Origin: Aquibacillus koreensis
Lineage (GTDB): Bacteria; Bacillota; Bacilli; Bacillales; Amphibacillaceae
Assembly: GCF_025154055.1 (NCBI RefSeq)
Contig: NZ_JAOALK010000037.1
Coordinates: forward strand, 46,130-110,129
Length of the DNA: 64,000 bases
Direction of reading: 5' to 3'
Within the stretch, counting starts at the first letter, position 1, and each line of letters starts with the position of its first letter. Positions 52,765 through 61,432 of this stretch are shown piece after piece. Under the pieces are notes generated by a model. It ran no database searches. It worked only from the letters and a program-made list of their open reading frames with translations, and was not told the origin of the DNA. Made by a program: the position numbers and the translations under genes.

Positions 52765-52792
52765 TATACGAGACAAATGCTAAATAGTTCCA
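52765..52792 (-). promoter_or_regulatory. Sigma-W-type promoter of nfeD-floT
   Basis: On the minus strand TGGAAC (52792-52787), 16 bp and CGTATA (52770-52765) match the ECF pattern TGAAAC-N16-CGTA of sigma-W. B. subtilis yuaF-floT is known to be sigma-W dependent. The rest of 52793-53016 holds no gene. Confidence 0.7.
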
Positions 52793-53016
52793 TTTTTTTT
52801 GAAGATTCTAAAACATAGGATTGAACGGTTCAGAAATTGTTAGAATGGCACATCTATCTGAAGTATTGACAAATTTATATCAAGTCGGACGCGAAAGTCT
52901 TATCACTTTTATAGGTGTGTAGGTTTATAAAGATTTCATGATAGAGCATCAAATAGTAATCAGATTAATGGTTGTTTGGTATAATGATGAAATAAATACG
53001 AAAAGGGGAAAACAAT

Positions 53017-53445
53017 GTGAAGCTTTTGCGAAGGTTGTTTGTATTTTGCATCGTTATTGCGGGGATTGGTTATGCAGTATATCATTTTGGCACAAACCTT
53101 GTAGCTGATAAAGTAGCTGAACAAGTAGATATGCAATTGGGCAACGAAACACAATTTGAACAGGTAAAGCAAATAATTGAGCAGGACGCTACACTAAGCC
53201 AATTCGTAAGGGAAGGTGCTACAATTAAGGAAGACTCCCTTCCATTTCATACGAAAGAAGAGGCGATGAAAGAAATTGTAAAAAAACTAAGCTTCTCAGA
53301 TATGCAAGAAATGCAGTCAACGGTCGAAGATGGTATAACAACAGAAGAACAACAGGAATTAATAAACAAATTAACAAGTAAGTTAAGCGCAGAAGAATTG
53401 GATGCAGTCAAAGTAATATTGTATAAAGAAATGAATAAACAGTAA
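53017..53445 (+). CDS. Anchored 142-residue protein, unknown
   Basis: GTG start with AAAAGGGG eight bases upstream. A transmembrane helix (about residues 5-23) anchors an acidic, helical extracellular or cytoplasmic domain with many Glu/Gln (DKVAEQVDMQLGNETQFEQV, TTEEQQELINKLTSKLSAEE). No known motif. Its stop is 15 bases before the EAL-protein gene, with which it probably forms an operon, so a link to membrane signalling is possible. Confidence 0.72.
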   Translation: MKLLRRLFVFCIVIAGIGYAVYHFGTNLVADKVAEQVDMQLGNETQFEQVKQIIEQDATLSQFVREGATIKEDSLPFHTKEEAMKEIVKKLSFSDMQEMQSTVEDGITTEEQQELINKLTSKLSAEELDAVKVILYKEMNKQ

Positions 53446-53460
53446 TAGGAGAGGTCTCGA

Positions 53461-54495
53461 ATGGATACACAAACAAAGAGTTGCATCGAATGTGGTTTAC
53501 CTTTTCCGATTAGGGATTCTGGTTTCCTATCCATATTTGATCAGAAACAAGCACTACATAATTTAAATGGAGTATATGAGCAAGAAGGTGACCTTTATTA
53601 CGTTCCGTACGTTAGTAAACAAGCTTTATCACAGTTGATTTCCACAATAGAGGAAACCTGTGACGTAAGTGAGCTAATGGTTTTTACGGGTAAGTATAAA
53701 GTTAGAAACCATGCAGTGATGATTCCGTTCGGCTATTTAAGAGAGAGAGTAGAGAATGAGTCGCTTGTTCAATTTATTTCGTCAGGCAATTTTATCAGTC
53801 ACTTCCAACCGATTTTAAATCTGAAGGATTCCTCTATTTACGGGTATGAATCTTTGCTTCGATCAGGGGATGAACATTTTAATATTTCGCCAGGTCAGTT
53901 ATTTCAAGTAGCACAATCGACAGGTTTGTTTTCGTTATTAGATCAAAAAGCAAGAGAAACTGCAGTGCAATCAAGAGTGAATAACATTCAAGAAGGTGTA
54001 AAGAGTTTTATTAACTTTCTACCATCTACTATATACAATCCGGATTTTTGCTTAAGACATACTTTTTCCGTTGTTGAAAAATATAATGTCAACCCAGAAG
54101 ACCTTGTGTTTGAAGTGGTAGAAACAGAAAAAATTACGGATGTTGATTACTTAAAGAAAATATTAAATACGTATAAACGTTCAGGAATGAAAGTTGCGTT
54201 AGATGATGTAGGCTCAGGGTTTGCAACGTTGGAGATGTTGCAGTTGCTACAACCAGATTATGTGAAAATTGATCGACAGTACATATCATATTGTGATCAA
54301 GATAGTGAAAAACAACAGTTTTTACAAAATGTCATGCATATCGCAAATAGCATGGGTATTAAAGTACTAGCAGAAGGAATCGAACGAGAAGAAGAATTAG
54401 CGTATTGTCGTTCGATTCGTGTGGATTTGGCTCAAGGTTATTTTATTGGAAAACCTGCACCTAAGCCACTGCAAATGAATAGATTCCTCTACTAG
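53461..54495 (+). CDS. EAL-domain protein with a Cys-pair N-terminus
   Basis: The 344-residue protein has an N-terminal region with C-I-E-C at residues 8-11, and an EAL domain from about residue 100. The signature EAL reads YESLLRS (Ser for Ala); other catalytic parts are INFLPSTIY (Asn), VFEVVETEKITD (Glu), ALDDVGSGFA (DDFG variant), YVKIDRQYI (Lys), VLAEGIEREEE (Glu), and QGYFIGKPAP. The metal and substrate residues look mostly present, so c-di-GMP phosphodiesterase activity is possible. There is no GGDEF or transmembrane part; the preceding anchored protein may bring it to the membrane. Confidence 0.85.
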   Translation: MDTQTKSCIECGLPFPIRDSGFLSIFDQKQALHNLNGVYEQEGDLYYVPYVSKQALSQLISTIEETCDVSELMVFTGKYKVRNHAVMIPFGYLRERVENESLVQFISSGNFISHFQPILNLKDSSIYGYESLLRSGDEHFNISPGQLFQVAQSTGLFSLLDQKARETAVQSRVNNIQEGVKSFINFLPSTIYNPDFCLRHTFSVVEKYNVNPEDLVFEVVETEKITDVDYLKKILNTYKRSGMKVALDDVGSGFATLEMLQLLQPDYVKIDRQYISYCDQDSEKQQFLQNVMHIANSMGIKVLAEGIEREEELAYCRSIRVDLAQGYFIGKPAPKPLQMNRFLY

Positions 54496-54508
54496 ATTGT
54501 TAATCTAG
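54492..54508. terminator. Weak hairpin between the convergent EAL and MFS genes
   Basis: CTAGATT / AATCTAG with a GTT loop. It overlaps both stop codons and has no T-run; it may be a poor bidirectional terminator. Confidence 0.4.
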
Positions 54509-55681
54509 CACATACTTGTTTTTACTCGCACCAAGACCAAAGAATAACATGAATAATGAGAAGATTAAGATGGTTATGATCGAAACCGTCCAATTATTCG
54601 TTACATCATAGAAGAATCCGATCAGAATTGGTCCAATGGATGCAAGTAAATAACCAAATGATTGTGCCATACCTGAAAGTTCAGCTGCCTGTCGAGCATT
54701 GGTTGTACGCAATCCTAAAAGTGCGAGTGCTAGACTAATGCTAGAACCTAAGGCGAAACCAATTAATGTGGTCCATACAACCATGAGAGGTAATGCTCCA
54801 CCGAGAAGTAAACCAGCATAACCAACCAATGCACATGTAGCGATTGCTATCATGATACTTTGTTGGTTTTTGATACGCCCAGCCAAAATTGGGGTAATAA
54901 AAGTAGCAGGTAAGCTAATGAACTGCATATAAGATAATAACCAGCCACCAGTCTCCATGGAAAAGCCAGCACTTCGTATAATTTCGGGAAACCATGAAAT
55001 TGTTACATAAAAGATGGTAGACTGTAGGCCCATGAAGATCGTTACTTGCCAGGCTAATCCACTGTGCTTTAACTTTTGGGTTGAAGGTTCAAAGAATTGC
55101 TTATCTATTTCATTTTCCTTTGTCTTCATTACAATAAACCATAAGATAAGCCCAAGCACTGCAAGAACACTCCAACTAAGTAATGCATGTTGCCAACCTA
55201 GATGTAACCCATGTGCAAGTGGCACACTTAGCCCTGATGCAGTAGCCGCAAAGATGGACATGCATGTTGTGTAAACACCTGTCATTAGTCCTATGCTATT
55301 TGGGAATTTTTCTTTAATAATACCAGGTAGTAAGACATTACATATGGCAATTCCTAATCCAATAAGCATGGTGCCAATATATAACGTTGGTAAAAATGCG
55401 ATGGAGCGAATAATGATGCCGGCATTAAGAAGGATGAGTCCGCTAAGAATGGCGTTATCATTTCCAAGTTTATTCGCCAGCCTTGGCGCTAATGGAGACA
55501 TTGCGGCAAACGCTAATAATGGTAAGCTTGTAATTAACCCCGCATTCCAATTTGCTAACCCTAAGTCATCTCTGATTGTCCCGATAATAGGGCCTACGGA
55601 TGTGATAGCGGGGCGAAGGTTAAATGAAACTAGAATAATAGCAGTAATGAAGAGGACCTTAGGTTTTATTATACGTCGCAT
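54500..55681 (-). CDS. MFS transporter of the CynX/NimT family (YycB-like)
   Basis: The 393-residue protein has twelve transmembrane segments. FNLRPAITSVGPIIGTIRDD at the N-terminus is the signature of the cyanate/nitroimidazole transporter family (Bacillus YycB). Members are involved in anion or small-molecule uptake or efflux (CynX, NimT). The substrate is not seen here. It starts with ATG; GGGAGA lies upstream. It is a single gene. Confidence 0.85.
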   Translation of the reverse strand: MRRIIKPKVLFITAIILVSFNLRPAITSVGPIIGTIRDDLGLANWNAGLITSLPLLAFAAMSPLAPRLANKLGNDNAILSGLILLNAGIIIRSIAFLPTLYIGTMLIGLGIAICNVLLPGIIKEKFPNSIGLMTGVYTTCMSIFAATASGLSVPLAHGLHLGWQHALLSWSVLAVLGLILWFIVMKTKENEIDKQFFEPSTQKLKHSGLAWQVTIFMGLQSTIFYVTISWFPEIIRSAGFSMETGGWLLSYMQFISLPATFITPILAGRIKNQQSIMIAIATCALVGYAGLLLGGALPLMVVWTTLIGFALGSSISLALALLGLRTTNARQAAELSGMAQSFGYLLASIGPILIGFFYDVTNNWTVSIITILIFSLFMLFFGLGASKNKYVLD

Positions 55682-55790
55682 GGAAAATCTCCCTATATAA
55701 ATTAATTATAGCGTAGTATAGTATAAAGTAAGTTCTACTGCCCATCAAATGGAACATGCGTGACATTATAGATAAAAGGGAATGAATCAT

Positions 55791-56339
55791 ATGAACAGCC
55801 CATTATTAAAGGAAGTTTTATCATGGATCAAGGCCATTGCCATTGCACTAATCATTGTACTTGTTTGTCGTCAGTTTATCCTAACTCCTTCTATTGTGAA
55901 AGGGGAATCGATGATGCCAAATCTGCATGATGGCGATCGAATTATTTTAGTTAAATTTAGTTCGATTGATCGCTTTGATGAAATAGCGTTTCATGCACCT
56001 GACTCTGAAGAGAACTATGTAAAGCGGGTGATCGGATTGCCAGGAGATACGATCGAGATGAAAGATGATGCGCTCTATATCAATGGGGAAAAGCAAAACG
56101 AGCCATATCTTGATAGCTACAAAAGTCAATTAGCTGAGGATGAGCACTTTACCGATGATTTTACGTTGGAGTCGTTAACGAATGAACAGGTAGTGCCAGA
56201 AGGTTATTATTTTGTGATGGGGGATAACCGAATCATTAGCAAGGATAGTAGAGAATTTGGTTTTATCTCTGAAGATGAAGTGATTGGTGACGTGAAAATG
56301 CGAATATGGCCACTTCAACATTTTGGTGTACCAGATTAA
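55791..56339 (+). CDS. sipS: Type I signal peptidase
   Basis: This 182-residue enzyme removes signal peptides on the outer face of the membrane. A single N-terminal helix (KAIAIALIIVLVCRQFI) precedes the catalytic Ser in VKGESMMPNLHDGDRIIL and the catalytic Lys in NYVKRVIGLPGDTIEM; the last conserved boxes are YFVMGDNRIISKDSREFG. Start at ATG 55791, nine bases behind AAAGGGA; an ATG nine bases earlier is too close. Bacillus has several such Sip proteins; which one this equals cannot be told. Confidence 0.93.
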   Translation: MNSPLLKEVLSWIKAIAIALIIVLVCRQFILTPSIVKGESMMPNLHDGDRIILVKFSSIDRFDEIAFHAPDSEENYVKRVIGLPGDTIEMKDDALYINGEKQNEPYLDSYKSQLAEDEHFTDDFTLESLTNEQVVPEGYYFVMGDNRIISKDSREFGFISEDEVIGDVKMRIWPLQHFGVPD

Positions 56340-56357
56340 CAAATATTGAATGGATTG

Positions 56358-56392
56358 AAACCTTATGCAGCTTGCCTGGATGAGGTTTTTCA
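56358..56392 (+). terminator. Terminator of the signal peptidase gene
   Basis: AAACCTTAT / ATGAGGTTT (one G-U pair) with a 13-base loop and TTTC. Confidence 0.7.
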
Positions 56393-56410
56393 GTATTAGG
56401 AGGTATGATG

Positions 56411-56812
56411 ATGCGTTTGTGGCATGAAGCATTAATAAAACATTTACCAAGACAACAATTACTTGGCCAACATCGCGAGTGTTGTGCCCTGCGGGGGAAA
56501 GGTTGGGGCAGACCGCATTCTACGGTGAATTATGTATTTCAATATGCTCCTATTCATTTAGTGAAATATCATCGTTTGATCATAGATGAGATGGAGAATC
56601 GAGGATATAATGTCGACCCATTATGGTTAGATCACTATTATAGAGGAAAGTCATCTCCATCGTTTGATCATGAAACGTTATATCATAGTGAACAAGGTGA
56701 TCATGGTGAAATCCTTTATGTGGAGCATGATACTGAATATCTAGAAGAATGTCTGAATAATTTAAGAGAAAAAGGAATTGTTATTAACAAGTGTGATATT
56801 GGCTACCTATAG
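56411..56812 (+). CDS. Pyrimidine-dimer DNA glycosylase family protein (TIGR02328)
   Basis: The 133-residue protein begins RLWHEALIKHLPRQQLLGQH and has RECCALRGKGWGRPHSTVNY, the conserved block of a family related to T4 endonuclease V (Pyr_excise). The phage enzyme cuts DNA beside cyclobutane pyrimidine dimers; the bacterial relatives are little studied. Of three tandem ATG codons, the one at 56411 has AGGAGG at the best distance. It lies ahead of a LOG gene and splAB, so UV-damage repair genes cluster here. Confidence 0.8.
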   Translation: MRLWHEALIKHLPRQQLLGQHRECCALRGKGWGRPHSTVNYVFQYAPIHLVKYHRLIIDEMENRGYNVDPLWLDHYYRGKSSPSFDHETLYHSEQGDHGEILYVEHDTEYLEECLNNLREKGIVINKCDIGYL

Positions 56813-56861
56813 GTGTGAATAATAAAAGCCTGAAAAACAATAGAAATGGTGGGGGATGAAT

Positions 56862-57434
56862 ATGCAATCAATTTGTATTTTTGCAGGGTCAAAACTAGGG
56901 AAACATTTAGAATATCAAGAAAGTGCCAATGCGTTAGGGAAATTAATTGCCAATAAAGGCCTTCGGTTAATTTATGGTGGGTCTAAAACGGGATTAATGG
57001 GAGCAGTTGCAAATGCTGTGTTAAAGGAAGGCGGACAAGTCATAGGCGTCATGCCAAAGGGCCTTTTTAGTGGTGAAACGGTACATAATGGTCTTTCACA
57101 ATTAATAGAGGTAGAAAGTATGCATGAGCGGAAAGCGAAAATGAGTGAGCTAGCAGATAGTTATATTGCATTACCTGGTGGATTAGGAACTTTTGAAGAG
57201 TTATTTGAGGTCCTGTGTTGGGCACAGATTGGTATTCACCAGAAGCCGATTGGTCTTCTAAATGTAAAGGGCTATTATGATCCTTTGATTCAACTCGTTA
57301 CATACAGTGCTGAAGAAGGGTTCTCTGGTGATGCGCATATGGGGATCATACAAACTTCTAATAATCCAGATCAGTTATTACAGAAATTAGAAACCTATAG
57401 CCCTCCGGTTATGGAAACGAAATGGAAATCATAA
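56862..57434 (+). CDS. LOG-family protein (nucleotide phosphoribohydrolase)
   Basis: The 190-residue protein is of the LOG (Lonely guy) type, with IFAGSKLGKHLEYQESANAL, GGSKTGLMGAVANAVL and the nucleotide-binding PGGLGTFEELFEVLCW. It is similar to Bacillus YvdD. LOG enzymes hydrolyse nucleoside 5'-monophosphates such as AMP or cytokinin ribotides to base and ribose 5-phosphate. The start is the ATG at 56862, behind TGGGGG; another ATG six bases earlier is too close. Confidence 0.92.
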   Translation: MQSICIFAGSKLGKHLEYQESANALGKLIANKGLRLIYGGSKTGLMGAVANAVLKEGGQVIGVMPKGLFSGETVHNGLSQLIEVESMHERKAKMSELADSYIALPGGLGTFEELFEVLCWAQIGIHQKPIGLLNVKGYYDPLIQLVTYSAEEGFSGDAHMGIIQTSNNPDQLLQKLETYSPPVMETKWKS

Positions 57435-57511
57435 GTCAATCCTCTTTTATCTTTTTCTAGAAAATGAGACATAAAACAATATCTCCAGAGTCATAATAAA
57501 AGGAAATCTTA

Positions 57512-57784
57512 ATGAAGATAGGTGAAATGATGGATATGTATCAACCTGGAGATGTTGTTTATGTTATTATCCGAAATCCACATGTACAAGGAGCTGCCAA
57601 TGTGCAGGAGGCTGCTGTAGTAAGAAATCCTGATGATCCTGGTGAATTGGCTTTGTTTGTATATGAAACGTATTATCCGCTCAATGATGAAGTAGCCGTA
57701 TATCCTTCTCAGATGGAAGCTGAACAAGAATTTCAACAGGCATTCGGTACCACAGATTCAGGAGAATGGAATTACTATGGTTAA
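57512..57784 (+). CDS. splA: SplA-type transcriptional regulator
   Basis: The 90-residue protein has the SplA pattern: MYQPGDVVYVIIRNPHVQGA, then VQEAAVVRNPDDPGELALFV and YETYYPLNDEVAVYPSQMEA. In B. subtilis SplA is a negative regulator of splAB related to TRAP. The ATG at 57512 (AAGGAAA upstream) or an in-frame ATG at 57527-57536 behind AGGTGAAATG could be the start; the shorter form is closer to the 79-residue B. subtilis protein. It overlaps splB by 8 nt. Confidence 0.9.
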   Translation: MKIGEMMDMYQPGDVVYVIIRNPHVQGAANVQEAAVVRNPDDPGELALFVYETYYPLNDEVAVYPSQMEAEQEFQQAFGTTDSGEWNYYG

Positions 57785-58805
57785 ACCATTTGTACCGCAA
57801 CTCGTTTATTTTGAACCTCGTGCTTTGGAGTATCCTTTAGGAAAACAACTGAAAGAAAAATTTGAGAAGATGGGATTAGATATAAGAGAAACTACTTCCC
57901 ATAACCAAGTGCGTGACCTTCCTGGAGATAATGACTTTCAGAAATACCGCAATGCAAAATCGACTTTAGTAGTTGGGATACGAAAAACGTTAAAATTTGA
58001 TACATCTAAACCTTCTGCTGAATATGCGATTCCATTTGCCACAGGATGCATGGGGCATTGTCATTACTGTTATTTACAAACAACGATGGGCAGTAAACCT
58101 TATATTCGAACCTATGTAAATACCGATGAAATATTTGATGCAGCCGAAAAATATATGCAAGAAAGAATGCCTGAAACGACGAGGTTTGAAGCATCTTGTA
58201 CCTCTGATATAGTTGGGGTCGATCATTTAACGCACACGTTAAAGCAAGCGATCGAATTTTTTGGTAAATCTGATCATGGATTATTACGTTTTGTTACGAA
58301 ATTTGCACATGTGGATCATTTATTAGATGCAGAACATAATGGTCGAACAAGGTTTAGGTTCAGTATTAATGATGATTATGTTATTAAATATTTTGAACCA
58401 GGTACTTCTCGACTGAACGAACGAATTGAAGCGGCCGTCAAAGTTGCAGAAGCAGGCTATCCTTTAGGATTCATTATTGCTCCGATTTATCTACATGAAG
58501 GATGGCAAGAAGGTTATGGAGAGATGTTAGAAAAGCTAGAAGCTGCACTTCCTGCTTTTGCCAAAAAAGATGTAACGTTTGAATTGATTCAACATCGATT
58601 TACAAAGCCCGCTAAGAGAGTCATTGAAAAAAACTATCCGATGTCAAAATTAGAGCTAGATGAATCAAAAAGGAAATACAAATGGGGGAAATACGGGATA
58701 GGCAAATATGTCTATACAGATCCTGAACAGGAGGAAATGAAGGATAAACTTTATGGATACGTGAATCGTTTATTTCCAAATGCTAAAATTGAATACTTCA
58801 CTTAA
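57777..58805 (+). CDS. splB: Spore photoproduct lyase
   Basis: SplB (342 residues, as in B. subtilis) is the radical SAM enzyme that reverses the thymine dimer of spore DNA (5-thyminyl-5,6-dihydrothymine) during germination. The [4Fe-4S] motif is FATGCMGHCHYCYLQTT, and the catalytic Cys is in FEASCTSDIVGVDHLTH. C-terminal LIQHRFTKPAKRVIEKNYP is typical. Its ATG overlaps the splA stop and uses AGGAGA inside splA. In B. subtilis it is expressed in the forespore by sigma-G; I do not see such a promoter clearly. Confidence 0.97.
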   Translation: MVKPFVPQLVYFEPRALEYPLGKQLKEKFEKMGLDIRETTSHNQVRDLPGDNDFQKYRNAKSTLVVGIRKTLKFDTSKPSAEYAIPFATGCMGHCHYCYLQTTMGSKPYIRTYVNTDEIFDAAEKYMQERMPETTRFEASCTSDIVGVDHLTHTLKQAIEFFGKSDHGLLRFVTKFAHVDHLLDAEHNGRTRFRFSINDDYVIKYFEPGTSRLNERIEAAVKVAEAGYPLGFIIAPIYLHEGWQEGYGEMLEKLEAALPAFAKKDVTFELIQHRFTKPAKRVIEKNYPMSKLELDESKRKYKWGKYGIGKYVYTDPEQEEMKDKLYGYVNRLFPNAKIEYFT

Positions 58806-58837
58806 TCAGGATAAGCATATCTAAGTGTGTGCTATAG

Positions 58838-58866
58838 TTGACAAGCGAATCATATAGTGATTTAGT
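58838..58866 (+). promoter_or_regulatory. Probable promoter of the thiamine operon
   Basis: A perfect TTGACA (58838-58843), 17 bp and TTTAGT (58861-58866, weak -10), 25 bp before the riboswitch. Confidence 0.6.
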
Positions 58867-58890
58867 AGAGATGTAAATGAATATAGGAAG

Positions 58891-58980
58891 TCCACTAGGG
58901 GCGCTTTTGTTAGCTGAGATAAGGAGTATTCCTTTGTCCCTTTGAACCTGAACTGGGTAATACCAGCGTAGGAAAGTGGA
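58891..58980 (+). ncRNA. TPP riboswitch (THI box)
   Basis: The aptamer shows the highly conserved CTGAGAT and CTTTGAACCTGAACTGGG, then TAATACCAGCGTAGGAAAGT; the ends TCCACT / AGTGGA form the P1 stem. It binds thiamine pyrophosphate and ends transcription through the terminator at 59008. It heads tenA-thiD-thiM-thiE. Confidence 0.97.
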
Positions 58981-59007
58981 GACGGGATAGCTATGTTTAA
59001 TGATACC

Positions 59008-59037
59008 AAACCGCTCCAGTTTTAGAGCGGTTTTTTC
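59008..59037 (+). terminator. Riboswitch-controlled terminator
   Basis: AAACCGCTC / GAGCGGTTT with an eight-base loop and TTTTTTC, in the leader 65 bases before tenA. It is the expression platform of the TPP riboswitch. Confidence 0.92.
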
Positions 59038-59101
59038 TATTATAAAGCATCGTTCTCGAAACTACTTAGGGCTTTCTTCTACTAAAAGAGGAGGAGTTCA
59101 C

Positions 59102-59791
59102 ATGTCATTTTCAAAAGAATTAAGAAAAGAATCAGAGGTTATTTTTCAAGGGATTTTCGAGCATCCATTTGTGGAGGGCTTAGGTAAAGGGGTAGTCCCA
59201 AAAGAAGCGCTCATCCATTATGTTAAAGCAGATTTTGAGTACTTGAATGCATTTATGAACATTTATGGGCTAGCTATTGCCAAGAGCTCAACAAGAGAAG
59301 ATATGACTTATTTTTACGAGAAGATAGGTTTTATACTACATAGTGAAATTCATCCACATAATAATCTATGTGACGTAGCTGGGGTCGCATATGATGACTT
59401 ACAAGGCTATGCGCTTCCGCCCACAGCTGATCATTATGTAAGCCATATGAAGAGTGCAGCACAACAAGGGAGCATGGGCGAATTACTAGCAGCTCTATTG
59501 CCTTGTCCATGGACATATCTAGAAATTGGTCATTATTTAAAAGATAAATATAAGCCTGAACCGAATCATCCTTTCTATGATTGGATTACCTTCTATGCAA
59601 AGGAAGAATCGGCATCCGTCACAACTGGGCTTCGGGAAAAGTTAGATCTTTGGGCGGAGACTGTTGGGGAAACCGAAAAGGAAAAGGCAAGACAAGCATT
59701 TATAAAAAGTTGTCAATTGGAATACGCATTTTGGGAAATGGCCTATATCCAAGAGGAATGGCCGTTTAAAATAGCGGCTGAGGAGGTATAA
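59102..59791 (+). CDS. tenA: Thiaminase II / aminopyrimidine aminohydrolase
   Basis: TenA (229 residues) hydrolyses thiamine or its breakdown product aminopyrimidine to salvage HMP for thiamine synthesis. The catalytic Cys is in LLPCPWTYLEIGHYL, the Asp/Tyr pocket in HYVKADFEYLNAFM, and a Glu near the C-terminus in EYAFWEMAYIQEEWPF. The start is the ATG at 59102, seven bases behind GAGGAGG; a longer frame from 59000 would read through the terminator. First gene of the operon. Confidence 0.94.
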   Translation: MSFSKELRKESEVIFQGIFEHPFVEGLGKGVVPKEALIHYVKADFEYLNAFMNIYGLAIAKSSTREDMTYFYEKIGFILHSEIHPHNNLCDVAGVAYDDLQGYALPPTADHYVSHMKSAAQQGSMGELLAALLPCPWTYLEIGHYLKDKYKPEPNHPFYDWITFYAKEESASVTTGLREKLDLWAETVGETEKEKARQAFIKSCQLEYAFWEMAYIQEEWPFKIAAEEV

Positions 59792-59793
59792 GA

Positions 59794-60600
59794 ATGAAGG
59801 TAGCAAGTGCATTAACGATAGCTGGAACAGACCCAACAGGTGGAGCGGGAATCCAAGCAGACTTAAAGTCCTTCCAGGAAAGAGAAGTGTACGGCATGAG
59901 TGTCGTAACTTCGGTTGTAGCGCAGAATACATTAGGAGTTCAGTCTATTCAACACCTGCCAGTAGATTTTATTGAAAAACAGTTGCATGCTGTTTTTGAA
60001 GATATTACACCAGATGCTGTCAAAACGGGTATGATCGCAACGATTGATATGATGGAAATGATCGCAAAGAATTTAAAAGATAAAAACGTTCATTATGTTA
60101 TTGATCCGGTAATGGTTGCAAAAAGTGGACATTCATTAATGGAAGAGCAGTCTAGGGAAGTAATTCGTAAAGTATTAGTTCCGTTAGCTACCGTTGTAAC
60201 ACCAAACGTACCAGAAGCAGAAAGCCTAGTCGGTTTTGAGATTCATAGTACAGAAGATGCTGAAAAAGCTGCCAAAGTTATTGTGAATGAATTAGGTTCG
60301 AAGGCTGCGGTAGTCAAAGGTGGGCACCTCGTAGGGGAAGCTATTGATGTTTTATATGACGGGAAAGAATTCAGCTACTTTAAATCGGAACGCTTTGATA
60401 CAAAACATACACATGGAACTGGATGTACTTTTTCTGCAGTCATTACAGCTGAATTAGCAAAGGGAAAACCTATTGCAGAGGCTGTGGCTACGGGTAAAGC
60501 GTATATATCTGATGCGATTAAATACACGCTTGGTGTAGGAAAAGGGAACGGACCGACAAACCATTGGGGTTATCGTTTAAAAGGACTTCCAAACCAATAA
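59794..60600 (+). CDS. thiD: Hydroxymethylpyrimidine/phosphomethylpyrimidine kinase
   Basis: ThiD (268 residues) phosphorylates HMP and HMP-phosphate to HMP-PP. It is a ribokinase-like fold: AGTDPTGGAGIQADLKSFQE, VIDPVMVAKSGHSLM and the ATP anion hole THGTGCTFSAVI. It starts two bases after tenA's stop at an ATG; AGGAGGTATAAG overlaps the end of tenA. It supplies the pyrimidine for ThiE. Confidence 0.96.
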   Translation: MKVASALTIAGTDPTGGAGIQADLKSFQEREVYGMSVVTSVVAQNTLGVQSIQHLPVDFIEKQLHAVFEDITPDAVKTGMIATIDMMEMIAKNLKDKNVHYVIDPVMVAKSGHSLMEEQSREVIRKVLVPLATVVTPNVPEAESLVGFEIHSTEDAEKAAKVIVNELGSKAAVVKGGHLVGEAIDVLYDGKEFSYFKSERFDTKHTHGTGCTFSAVITAELAKGKPIAEAVATGKAYISDAIKYTLGVGKGNGPTNHWGYRLKGLPNQ

Positions 60601-60607
60601 GGAGACG

Positions 60608-61432
60608 ATGAAGCACATGAGTGAAATTACATCATTAGTAAATAAGGTAAGAGAAAAGCAACCGCTAGTCCATAATATTACGAATCAAGTAGTAATTAAT
60701 TACACTGCAAATGGCCTTTACGCAATTGGGGCAGCGCCTGTTATGGCGAATGCCGTAGAAGAAGCAGCGGATATGGCGAACAATGCAGATGCGTTGTTAC
60801 TTAATATAGGAACATTAACGACTGTTCAAGTAGACGCTATGATCTTAGCTGGGAAAGCTGCAAATCAAAAAGGAATACCAGTAGTTTTTGATCCAGTAGG
60901 TGTTGGTGCAACACCGTATCGCTCCGCGATGGCAAAGAAAATTCTCGACAATGTCCAAGTATCTGTTGTAAGAGGGAACGCTGCAGAAGTCGGTCTTCTA
61001 GCAGGATTGAAGGCAGTAATGAGAGGCGTCGATGCCGAAGCGCAAGGAGATCATCAAGCAGTAGCGCTTCAAGCGACAAAACAACTAGGTATCCCTGTCA
61101 TTGTTACAGGTGAGCATGATGTGATTACCGATGGAAGCAAAGTGTTTGTTATTGAAAATGGTCATCCTTTGTTAACGAAGGTTACTGGTACTGGTTGTTT
61201 ATTAAGCTCCGTTGTTGCAGCCTTTCTTGCAGCGCATGAAAATGTGTTAGAAGCATGTGCTGGAGCGGTCGGGTTTTATGGTGTTGCCGCAGAAGTTGCC
61301 GCATCCCACACAAGTGCACCTGGAACATTTCAAGTTGCCTTCCTCGATGCGCTATACCATGTCAATAGTGATGTTGTAACAGACACAATAAAGCTAACAG
61401 AACGCTTTATTGAAGAGGTAGAAACGAAATGA
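60608..61432 (+). CDS. thiM: Hydroxyethylthiazole kinase
   Basis: ThiM (274 residues) phosphorylates the salvaged thiazole alcohol. QPLVHNITNQVVINYTANGL near the N-terminus, FDPVGVGATPYR and VTGTGCLLSSVVAAFLAAHE are typical. AAGGAGA is six bases before the ATG at 60608; the next ATG at 60617 is also possible and close to the usual length. Its stop overlaps the thiE start by four bases (ATGA). Confidence 0.95.
   Translation: MKHMSEITSLVNKVREKQPLVHNITNQVVINYTANGLYAIGAAPVMANAVEEAADMANNADALLLNIGTLTTVQVDAMILAGKAANQKGIPVVFDPVGVGATPYRSAMAKKILDNVQVSVVRGNAAEVGLLAGLKAVMRGVDAEAQGDHQAVALQATKQLGIPVIVTGEHDVITDGSKVFVIENGHPLLTKVTGTGCLLSSVVAAFLAAHENVLEACAGAVGFYGVAAEVAASHTSAPGTFQVAFLDALYHVNSDVVTDTIKLTERFIEEVETK

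Noticed and set aside
58821..59009. 62-codon minus-strand frame over the TPP riboswitch
   Set aside because: The sequence is explained entirely by the conserved THI box on the plus strand.
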